Origin: JAJTHC01 sp044358835
GTDB lineage: Bacteria > Cyanobacteriota > Vampirovibrionia > Vampirovibrionales > JAJTHC01
DNA length: 20,091 nucleotides
NCBI GenBank assembly: GCA_044358835.1
Contig: JBIKNF010000024.1
Coordinates: 1 to 20,091 of the forward strand
Reading direction: 5' to 3'
Under the pieces are notes generated by a model. The model was not told the DNA's origin. It made no database searches and worked only from the letters and a program-made list of their open reading frames with translations. The position numbers and the translations under genes were made by a program. This document shows positions 7,652 to 13,175 of the stretch, in pieces. Each line of letters begins with the position of its first letter. The stretch's first letter is position 1.

Positions 7652-7700
7652 AACGTGGTTTTTAGGCACTAGGCAAGCGGTCGAAAAGCGGTCATACTGA

Positions 7701-7740
7701 AAAAGAGTGGCTCCTTGAAAAACGCATAACTCTTTTCTTT
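7701..7740 (+). terminator. Possible terminator after the HEAT gene
   Basis: AAAAGAGT (7701-7708) pairs with ACTCTTTT (7729-7736) across a 20-nt loop and runs into a T-rich tract (CTTTT). The stem is AT-rich and the loop long, so efficiency is doubtful. Just upstream AAGCGGTC occurs twice, 11 bp apart (7675 and 7686). Confidence 0.35.
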
Positions 7741-7773
7741 TGAAGACCATTTGGCTCATTCCCTTTGCGTTTC

Positions 7774-7898
7774 GTGGACAGAAAACGGACTTTCGTGGAC
7801 AGAAATCAGACTTTTGTGGACAGAAAACGGACTTTTGTGGACAAAAATCAGACTTTCGTGGGTCGAAATGTCGACTTTCGTGGGTCGAAAACTAAGCC
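7774..7898. repeat. Array of about six 21-22 bp tandem repeats
   Basis: Units start at 7774, 7795, 7816, 7837, 7858 and 7880. The first four are exactly 21 bp, begin GTGGACA and end GACTTT plus one base, and alternate between an AACGG and an ATCAG core, so the larger unit is a 42-bp doublet repeated twice. The last two are diverged (GTGGGTCGAAA), and the fifth is 22 bp. Because 21 is divisible by three, all reading frames stay open; the ORF-like translation (WTENGLS-type heptads) is therefore weak evidence for coding. The array fills the 322-bp gap between the HEAT gene and lpdA, ending about 40 bp before the lpdA -10 box. Two-helical-turn spacing would put identical sites on one face of DNA. 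Confidence 0.9.
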
Positions 7899-7935
7899 AA
7901 TCTTTAGATCTTCAACCCAATTTCCACCTTTTTGA

Positions 7936-7943
7936 GCTATAAT
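7936..7943 (+). promoter_or_regulatory. Probable lpdA -10 element
   Basis: GCTATAAT contains a consensus TATAAT (7938-7943). No -35 box is present 16-18 bp upstream, so transcription may need an activator bound nearby, possibly at the repeat array. The start would be near 7950, giving a leader of about 24 nt. Confidence 0.55.
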
Positions 7944-7973
7944 AAAAGTCCAAATCGTTCAAGGAGCCCACTC

Positions 7974-9419
7974 GTGCTAGATTCAATCCCCCCCCATCTC
8001 AAGTCGATTCTCATCATCGGCGGTGGCCCTGCCGGCTATATTGCCGCCATTCGGCTGGCGCAGCGGGGCTTTACAGTAAGCGTGGTGGAATCCGAATACG
8101 TGGGGGGCACCTGCTTAAATTGGGGGTGCATCCCTTCAAAAGCCCTAATTCACGCCAGTCACGACTACTTTCAAATAACGTCAAAAGCCTTGCAAAAACA
8201 GGGTATTTTAGTCAATGACGTTTCCTTAGACTGGCCCACCTTGTCTGCCCACCTACTGCAGGACGTACAACACCTACGCAAGGGCATTGAAGCGCGTTTA
8301 AAACGGCTAAAAGTCTCGCTAATTAAGGGGAAAGCCCATTTTGTTTCGCCCACTGCCGTTGAAGTCGAAGACGCCGAAGGGAAAACCAAAATCCTGCAAG
8401 CCGATGCCTTTGTCATCGCCACAGGGGCACAAACCATTGTGCCTAAAGTGTTTCAAGGCTTAGACGCTCGCTTTTGTCTTTCTGTTAAAGAGCTGTTTAG
8501 TCTGCCTGAATTGCCCAAGCGTCTTGCGATTGTGGGGGCTGGTGTCATCGGCTTAGAACTGGCTCAAGCCTTGCAAAGACTGGGTGTAGAAGTCCATGTG
8601 CTGGATCGATTAAGTGGCCTTTTGCCGAGCTATGACTCTAGCCTTGTGGCCATTTTACACGAAAAACTCAAGCGAGAAGGCCTGAACTTCCATTTTAATG
8701 CAGACATTACCGCCGTGGATGTGGATGACGCGCGTCATTCCATCACCCTGCACATCACGGATTTACTCAACCCCCAAGAAAAACAAACCCTCGACGTCGA
8801 TCAGCTGTTAATGGCCCCTGGCAGACGCCCCAATACGCAAGGCTTACGCCTTGAAAATGCGGGTGTGGCCGTGCATTTAGAATCGGGTGGGGTGCTGGTG
8901 AATGACGCGTTACAAAGCAATCAACCGCATATTTTCGCCATTGGAGATGTCACGCATGGGCATCCGCAATTGGCGCATGTGGCCTCGCATCACGGGATTG
9001 TGCTGGCTGAAACACTGGCAGGCAAGCAACATGGGCTTGATGCCTTGACCTCTATTCCCGCGGTGGTGTACACGCAACCTGAACTGGCCAAAGTAGGGCT
9101 TTCTGAAAAAGAAGCCACCGACAAAGGGTTTGACGTTCAAGTGACGCGACTGCCCTTTAGCGCCTTGGGGCGTGCCACCATTGACGCCGTTTCTGACGGG
9201 CAGGCCTTGATTGTGGTGGAAAAAGCCACGGGAGCCATTCTAGGGGCCGAACTTTTAAGTCCCACGGCGGATGCCCTGATTTCGCAGATGCTTCAAGCCA
9301 TCGAACTAGGCGCCACGGTGGAAGATGTAGCCCTGACGGTGCATCCTCACCCGAGCTTGTCTGAAGCGTGGCTGGAAGTGGCCGAACGTCACTTGGGCCA
9401 TGGCCTTCACATCGACTAA
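7974..9419 (+). CDS. lpdA: Dihydrolipoyl dehydrogenase (E3)
   Basis: E3 reoxidises dihydrolipoamide on the E2 component of pyruvate, 2-oxoglutarate or branched-chain dehydrogenase complexes, or on glycine-cleavage H protein, passing electrons through FAD and a disulfide to NAD+. The start is the GTG at 7974, which has AAGGAG 7 nt upstream. An upstream TTG at 7932 would overlap the -10 box and is rejected. The 481-residue product has the FAD site GGGPAG (16-21), the redox disulfide Cys47-Cys52 in GGTCLNWGC, the NAD site GAGVIGLE (188-195), and the second FAD contact IFAIGD (320-325). The C-terminal catalytic dyad is His459 with Glu464 in HPSLSE. No E1 or E2 genes are nearby, so which complex it serves cannot be told. 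An 11-bp AT-rich hairpin follows the stop. Confidence 0.95.
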   Translation: MLDSIPPHLKSILIIGGGPAGYIAAIRLAQRGFTVSVVESEYVGGTCLNWGCIPSKALIHASHDYFQITSKALQKQGILVNDVSLDWPTLSAHLLQDVQHLRKGIEARLKRLKVSLIKGKAHFVSPTAVEVEDAEGKTKILQADAFVIATGAQTIVPKVFQGLDARFCLSVKELFSLPELPKRLAIVGAGVIGLELAQALQRLGVEVHVLDRLSGLLPSYDSSLVAILHEKLKREGLNFHFNADITAVDVDDARHSITLHITDLLNPQEKQTLDVDQLLMAPGRRPNTQGLRLENAGVAVHLESGGVLVNDALQSNQPHIFAIGDVTHGHPQLAHVASHHGIVLAETLAGKQHGLDALTSIPAVVYTQPELAKVGLSEKEATDKGFDVQVTRLPFSALGRATIDAVSDGQALIVVEKATGAILGAELLSPTADALISQMLQAIELGATVEDVALTVHPHPSLSEAWLEVAERHLGHGLHID

Positions 9420-9444
9420 TACTATTTAATCGTTTAAATGGTAT
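9419..9444 (+). other. Hairpin just after lpdA
   Basis: ATACTATTTAA (9419-9429) and TTAAATGGTAT (9434-9444) form an 11-bp stem with one G-U pair and a TCGT loop. There is no T-run after it, so it is more likely a 3'-end stabiliser than a terminator. Confidence 0.4.
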
Positions 9445-9494
9445 AAGCACTCATTTCAAAAGCCGTGTCGCCAAGTAACCTATTCGTTACAACG

Positions 9495-9523
9495 AGCCAT
9501 TGGTTTAAGGCTGGGGTTTTTTT
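9495..9523 (+). terminator. Possible lpdA terminator overlapping the exonuclease 3' end
   Basis: AGCC (9495-9498) pairs with GGCT (9509-9512) over a 10-nt loop, followed by GGGG and seven T residues. The stem is short. It lies inside the last codons of the convergent exonuclease gene. Confidence 0.35.
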
Positions 9524-10596
9524 AGTTCAATGCTCCAGCTTTGGGAAATGGTTTTACGGCTGGCAATTAGGGCTTGGCGCACGTCGTCGCTAATGGTGGA
9601 ACGGCTGGGCTTTTGGGTAATGAGTTTGTCCACCAAGCGCAGGTTCACGCGACTCACCTGAGGGAGTAAGTCATGTTCAACAATGGTTTCCATTAACGCG
9701 CTTGAGTTATAGTCGTACTGCCGACGCAGGTTAGCCGTTAAAATTTCACCCCCCGTGGTGCGAATGGGGTGGCCGCCTTCTGCGAAATACAGCTTAAACA
9801 CGTCCTTTAAATCCGCCATTTCAGATTGTAAGGTTTGGTGCGCCTTCTGCAAACGCAAGTAACGTTCCAGCAAATAGTCGATATTCGACAGCTGGCTATA
9901 CTTCCACGCATGTTTTTGCAAGTACAGCTTACGCAACTTGGGGTAGAGTTGCGCCAGTTGTTTGGTGTCGTCTAACGCACGATGTTCCACATGAGGTTCA
10001 TAGCCAAACTTACGCGCCAGTGAACTTAAGCCATGAGACGTTTCTTCTGGAAACAGCGAATAATACAGTTCTTGCGAACAAATACGCGGGTTCAAAAACC
10101 GCTTGCCCAAATGCTTTTTATACGCTTCGGTAATAAAACTATAATCAAACACCACATTATGCGCCACATAGGGTAAATCCCCCACAAATTCGGCAAAGGC
10201 GTGAATGGCCTCTTCCACAGAAGGGGCGTCTTCCACCATCTCTTCAGAAATGTGGTGGATTTTAAAACTAGAATGACGAATCGGGACATCCGGCTTAATA
10301 AGCGTTGAAAAGGTGGCGGTGATTTCGCCATTTTCAAGGCGAACGGCGCCAATTTCAAGCAGGGATTCGCTTTTATGATCCAACCCCGTGGTTTCGGTGT
10401 CTAGCACAATAACAGGGCCTTCGTGCATAATGGCCTTGGGCGTAAAGGGGCGGGTTCCTTCGGTGGCTAAATCCACTTGCTGTGAAAGTGGGATCCATGA
10501 ACGATCCTTGACTTCAGGGACATCTGGATTTTCGTTTTCATCGTCTTCTTGTTCTTGCAGTTCGATGATTTCATCTTTATTCACAATTTCAGACAT
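9505..10596 (-). CDS. DEDDh 3'-5' exonuclease, DnaQ/PolC-exonuclease-like
   Basis: This is a 363-residue protein with a DnaQ-fold exonuclease core at about residues 60-220. The metal-binding residues are complete: Asp66 and Glu68 in DTETTG, Asp151 in HNVVFDYSF, and His205 with Asp210 in HRALDD, which gives the DEDDh arrangement. Such proteins proofread for DNA polymerase III (epsilon) or trim DNA/RNA independently. The N-terminus (about 8-30) is acidic and disordered. A C-terminal extension of about 140 residues, basic and helical, is not the usual E. coli DnaQ tail, so a role as a stand-alone nuclease is as likely as proofreading. The ATG at 10596 has AAAGG 7 nt upstream. It follows flbD by 35 bp on the same strand and is probably cotranscribed with it. 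Confidence 0.88.
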   Translation of the reverse strand: MSEIVNKDEIIELQEQEDDENENPDVPEVKDRSWIPLSQQVDLATEGTRPFTPKAIMHEGPVIVLDTETTGLDHKSESLLEIGAVRLENGEITATFSTLIKPDVPIRHSSFKIHHISEEMVEDAPSVEEAIHAFAEFVGDLPYVAHNVVFDYSFITEAYKKHLGKRFLNPRICSQELYYSLFPEETSHGLSSLARKFGYEPHVEHRALDDTKQLAQLYPKLRKLYLQKHAWKYSQLSNIDYLLERYLRLQKAHQTLQSEMADLKDVFKLYFAEGGHPIRTTGGEILTANLRRQYDYNSSALMETIVEHDLLPQVSRVNLRLVDKLITQKPSRSTISDDVRQALIASRKTISQSWSIELKKPQP

Positions 10597-10631
10597 GGGC
10601 GTACCTTTATTTCTAGGCCTTACAAAAAAGC

Positions 10632-10853
10632 TTACGCATCGGTTGCGGGGATTGAAACCGGTAACGCTAAGGCACTATAACAAGCTCGTTTATAGGCCAA
10701 GAAGGCGTCTTGTACGGCTTGTACAGATTCTTTAACGATCCACTTTTCCCCATTGGCAAGACGGATCATGGTGTCTGGCCGAGCCTCGATCATCAGGATG
10801 TGATCGGGGTTAATCCAGCAGGGGTGACCGTCTAGCAAGGTAAGGGGAATCAT
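10632..10853 (-). CDS. flbD: FlbD-family flagellar protein
   Basis: The 73-residue product matches the small FlbD (SwrD) family along nearly its whole length: an MIPLTLLDG start, a WINPDHI strand, an IEARPDTMIRLANG segment, and the hallmark WIVKESVQAV, then a helical YKR end. Proteins of this family are encoded in flagellar operons and support flagellar motility; Bacillus SwrD affects motor power. The last about 17 residues are extra and not conserved. The ATG at 10853 has TAGG 7 nt upstream. No other flagellar gene is in the window, so it is an orphan between rpmJ and the exonuclease gene. Its presence suggests the organism is or was flagellated. Confidence 0.85.
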   Translation of the reverse strand: MIPLTLLDGHPCWINPDHILMIEARPDTMIRLANGEKWIVKESVQAVQDAFLAYKRACYSALALPVSIPATDA

Positions 10854-10919
10854 GTGAACCTACGCTTTTTTGAAGGGGCAACGGTACCCACAGGGAAGGC
10901 AACGTTTGTGTGTAAGGGT

Positions 10920-10964
10920 GAAGCCAAAATAAAGTAGGGGTTCACTTTATTTTGGCTTCTTTTT
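10920..10964 (+). terminator. Strong orphan hairpin terminator between rpmJ and flbD
   Basis: A perfect 16-bp stem (10920-10935 with 10944-10959) with an 8-nt loop is followed by five T residues. The T-run is on the plus strand, but all genes from 9505 to 12465 are on the minus strand, so no annotated gene is terminated. On minus-strand RNA from infA-rpmJ it folds equally well but lacks the T-run; it could then be a pause or RNA-processing site before flbD. Confidence 0.75.
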
Positions 10965-11048
10965 GTTAGTTTAGCATAAAAAGAATTCACACACGAAGAA
11001 AGCCAAACGCTTTCATTCATTTAAAGAAGCGACGTGTTGGGTAAAAAT

Positions 11049-11162
11049 CTACCCTTGGCGTTGCTTGTGCTTGGGGTTTTCGCAAATCACGGCCACACGA
11101 CCACGACGACGAATGACTTTACATTTGTCACAGATTTTTTTAACAGAACTACGTACTTTCAT
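11049..11162 (-). CDS. rpmJ: 50S ribosomal protein L36
   Basis: L36 is the smallest large-subunit protein and binds 23S rRNA near the peptidyl-transferase side. This 37-residue ORF starts MKVRSSVKK and ends KHKQRQG, both typical. It is the zinc-binding form, with ligands Cys11, Cys14, Cys27 and His32. The ATG at 11162 has AGGA 7 nt upstream and the stop is TAG at 11051-11049. It follows infA by 52 bp on the same strand, the usual infA-rpmJ order. The rpsM-rpsK-rpoA-rplQ genes that commonly come next are absent; flbD follows after 195 bp instead. Confidence 0.97.
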   Translation of the reverse strand: MKVRSSVKKICDKCKVIRRRGRVAVICENPKHKQRQG

Positions 11163-11214
11163 GTGAAAATCCTTTTGGCTTGAAGCAATAATACACAGGC
11201 GTGGTGAAGCAACA

Positions 11215-11430
11215 CTATTTCATGCGATAAGTAATGCGTCCGCGGGTTAAGTCATAAGGCGATAGTTCGACTTTTACTTTATCTCCCGGTAAAATGCGGA
11301 TGAAGTTTTTGCGAATACGCCCAGAAATATGAGCCAACATTTCGATTTCATTTTCCAACTTAACCCGAAACATGGCATTGGGAAGGGCTTCTAAAATGGT
11401 GCCTTCCATTTCCAAAACGTCTTTCGACAT
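11215..11430 (-). CDS. infA: Translation initiation factor IF-1
   Basis: IF-1 occupies the ribosomal A site during initiation and assists IF-2 and IF-3. The start chosen is the ATG at 11430, which has AAAGG 10 nt upstream and gives 71 residues, close to the usual 72. An ATG 18 nt earlier has no ribosome binding site. The S1/OB-fold sequence is classic: MEGTILEALPNAMFRVKL, HISGRIRKNFIRILPGDKV and ELSPYDLTRGRITYR. It is followed by rpmJ. Confidence 0.98.
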   Translation of the reverse strand: MSKDVLEMEGTILEALPNAMFRVKLENEIEMLAHISGRIRKNFIRILPGDKVKVELSPYDLTRGRITYRMK

Positions 11431-11502
11431 AAAACGTAAACCTTTCATTAATCATACACGCATGGGTCTTACACAAGGCGATTCTCTGCAAGACTTAACG
11501 TT

Positions 11503-11531
11503 ACTCTAACATAAAGATATTTTCATTCCAA
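11503..11531 (-). promoter_or_regulatory. Probable infA-rpmJ promoter
   Basis: On the minus strand TTGGAA (11531-11526) is followed after 17 bp by TAGAGT, itself preceded by TGT as an extended -10. The start would be about 65-70 nt before the infA ATG. Confidence 0.4.
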
Positions 11532-11582
11532 GCCCTAATTTCATGCCAGTGTCAAAGAAAAATAAACGTTCCTTAAAAGCCC

Positions 11583-11613
11583 AACAGGGATTCGACTAAC
11601 GAATCCCTGTTTT
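11583..11613 (-). terminator. Hairpin after the glycine-zipper gene
   Basis: Perfect 12-bp arms (11583-11594 and 11600-11611) flank a 5-nt loop (ACTAA on the plus strand). On the minus strand the stem is followed by GGGCTTTT rather than a clean T-run; on the plus strand by TTTT. It is a plausible but imperfect terminator between the glycine-zipper gene and infA, about 60 nt past the former's stop. Confidence 0.6.
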
Positions 11614-11673
11614 AGGTCATATAATATAGCACAACCCATGGTGGCGGGCGTACTTAATACCCTTTGAACGATA

Positions 11674-12465
11674 TTAGATAGGGCGCGCTTGCGTGGTGCT
11701 GGCACTGGGATCTTGCGTTTGAAGTTGCAACAACGTGCCTTTGGGCAATTCGATGCCTTTACCCGGTCTCCATAGGGCGTAGCCAATGCCTGCCGCTGCC
11801 CCGATGCCTGTACCCAAAGCAGCCCCTGAACCCGCCGCACCGAAAATGGCTCCTGTTGCGGTGCCGGTTAACGCGCCAATGCCCGTGCCTGCTGCGGCAA
11901 TGCCAACGCCACGTGCGGCATCCACCACGTAGTTATTGGGTTGAATCATGGAACCCCCGTGCTTGGTCACGACAATGGCATCCATGGCCACACGTTCACC
12001 ACTGGGTTTAACAATCGTGTAAAAACGCAAGTCCACTTGGCCGTGAATCCCTGCCCGCTTGGCGGAAGAAACTTCAACAACCGTCCCTAATACTTCAGAA
12101 CCAGCAGGAGCAATAATCGAAGAGCCGGACATCAGAGGCGATTCCAACGTCGCAGAAATCGTGTCGCCTTGCTTGGCGTCTTTTGAACTGACGCGATCAT
12201 TCAGGCGAATCGTGAGGTACTGCTTACCTGCCACAGCTGAAACGCCTGTGCGGTAAGAAGAAGTGTTGGGGGTAGACGTCAATGAAGACGAACCACCGTT
12301 AGAAGTGGAGCTGGGTTGCCAAGGTTGCACGGCCGTGCCGTTGGTGTTGGCTGAATTTAAGGGGCGCAACTGCACCAAGCCGTCCGCCTGGGCCGAAAAA
12401 GGCAACGCCCAAACGACACACATAGAAACACATAAGGTGAAGGCCACCCATTGAAATAAACGCAT
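11674..12465 (-). CDS. Secreted glycine-zipper protein of unknown function
   Basis: The start is the ATG at 12465, with GGAG 7 nt upstream; an ATG 27 nt earlier lacks such a site. The 263-residue product has a signal peptide (residues 1-27, cleavage likely after SAQA), then a Ser/Thr/Asn/Gly-rich flexible region (about 35-78). A beta-rich domain spans about 80-168, with the pattern IIAPAGSEVLGTVVEV and GQVDLRFYTIV seen in many uncharacterised envelope proteins. A Gly/Ala-rich glycine-zipper segment (about 186-230, repeated GxxxG) may enter or cross a membrane. The end is LPKGTLLQLQTQ. It probably acts in the periplasm or outer membrane. The resemblance to the beta domain of TrbI/VirB10-type proteins is loose and no secretion-system gene is nearby. 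Exact role unknown. Confidence 0.8.
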   Translation of the reverse strand: MRLFQWVAFTLCVSMCVVWALPFSAQADGLVQLRPLNSANTNGTAVQPWQPSSTSNGGSSSLTSTPNTSSYRTGVSAVAGKQYLTIRLNDRVSSKDAKQGDTISATLESPLMSGSSIIAPAGSEVLGTVVEVSSAKRAGIHGQVDLRFYTIVKPSGERVAMDAIVVTKHGGSMIQPNNYVVDAARGVGIAAAGTGIGALTGTATGAIFGAAGSGAALGTGIGAAAGIGYALWRPGKGIELPKGTLLQLQTQDPSASTTQARPI

Positions 12466-12522
12466 ACAGATACTCCTACATTTAATAAACACATCAGTAA
12501 AGGCAAAATTAAGACACTTATT

Positions 12523-12530
12523 AGTATAGC
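12523..12530 (-). promoter_or_regulatory. Probable -10 of the glycine-zipper gene
   Basis: The minus strand reads GCTATACT, with TATACT as the -10 box, about 58 bp upstream of the ATG. It sits next to a run of A and T (12531-12563) that could act as an UP-like or bent element; no -35 consensus is seen. Confidence 0.5.
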
Positions 12531-12671
12531 TTTTTTTTAAAAAACAGAAAAGTCTTTTTTTAAAAGAGTCTAACGGCAGTGTTCGACAGAGCGTATGACA
12601 TCACTTCTTGAAGGTTCTTAATTTAAAGGGGTTTTCACCTAAATTGTTACGGTTTTGTTACATTTTACCTT

Positions 12672-12707
12672 AGTGTGCTTGACACACTCAACCAAAGTGT
12701 TTAATAT
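12672..12707 (+). promoter_or_regulatory. Promoter with overlapping operator-like repeats
   Basis: TTGACA (12679-12684) and TAATAT (12702-12707) are spaced 17 bp. AGTGTG (12672-12677) and CACACT (12683-12688) form a perfect dyad over the -35 box, and a third AGTGT lies in the spacer (12696-12700). Transcription would start about 12714, right at an in-frame ATG. Confidence 0.65.
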
Positions 12708-12797
12708 ACACCTATGCTTAATGTTAATTCAACACTAAGTTGTTCTTCACCGTCACTTTACGAAATTGACTTAACCCCTTGCCTGGAGCAACTCCCC

Positions 12798-13013
12798 ATG
12801 AAACTGTCCGTTCAAAACACCTATTCATCCATCGGACCTTTCGAACCTGAGTTTCAAAACAATCAGGTGGGTGCAAAAGCTCGAGTAGGTGCCAACAACG
12901 GTGGACTTCGTAGCGCTGTGGCCACCACCGCCCCCGTGGTGGATGCCATGTTCTTGCAGAACTTGGCCCCTAAACAGGCCGTCACTTCAAGTCGATTAAA
13001 CATTATTGCTTAA
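12798..13013 (+). CDS. Small hypothetical protein with its own promoter and terminator
   Basis: The preferred start, ATG 12798, has GGAG 9 nt upstream and gives 71 residues. An in-frame ATG at 12714 would give 99 residues but lies at the predicted transcription start, so it would need leaderless translation. The product has no hydrophobic segment, no cysteine in the shorter form, and a Gly/Ala/Asn-rich middle (GAKARVGANNGG). No family is recognised. It forms a complete transcription unit, with a strong promoter at 12679-12707 and a strong terminator at 13147-13175, which supports it being a real gene or an RNA with a short coding part. The 332-bp gap to its left contains only the two divergent promoters and AT-rich sequence. 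Confidence 0.55.
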   Translation: MKLSVQNTYSSIGPFEPEFQNNQVGAKARVGANNGGLRSAVATTAPVVDAMFLQNLAPKQAVTSSRLNIIA

Positions 13014-13146
13014 TATCCTTCGTGTTCCTTGTTCTCCATGTTTTTTGCTTTCCCTTCCAGAAAAAAGAAAGACCCTTATTTCTTCCTCAAATAGACCCTT
13101 CGAGCATTTATAGACATTTTAAAAAGTAGAAAGGCACTATGTGTTT

Positions 13147-13175
13147 GCGATGAGAAGCCCTCATCGCTTTTTTTT
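13147..13175 (+). terminator. Terminator of the small plus-strand gene
   Basis: GCGATGAG (13147-13154) pairs with CTCATCGC (13160-13167) over a 5-nt loop, followed by eight T residues. The T-run overlaps the ppc stop codon from the opposite strand. Confidence 0.9.

Noticed and set aside
7751..7942. ORF of 63 codons with WTENGLS-like heptad repeats
   Set aside because: It starts at TTG, has no ribosome site, and is open only because the underlying 21-bp DNA repeat is a multiple of three; the other frames are equally repetitive. Annotated as a DNA repeat.
7932..7973. Upstream TTG start for lpdA adding 14 residues
   Set aside because: It overlaps the TATAAT box and lacks a ribosome site, whereas GTG 7974 has AAGGAG at ideal spacing and begins at the normal N-terminus.
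9495..9523. Possible riboswitch or attenuator near the lpdA/exonuclease junction
   Set aside because: The only structure is a 4-bp stem with a T-run; its placement at convergent 3' ends fits a weak terminator, not a leader element.
10388..10735. 115-codon plus-strand ORF opposite the exonuclease and flbD genes, considered as the gene served by the orphan terminator
   Set aside because: Ser/Thr-rich translation typical of an antisense shadow, with no ribosome site; it also ends about 185 bp before the terminator.
11674..12465. Type IV secretion component (TrbI/VirB10-like) reading of the glycine-zipper protein
   Set aside because: Similarity is limited to a loose beta-domain pattern and Gly-rich tail; there are no secretion or conjugation genes nearby.
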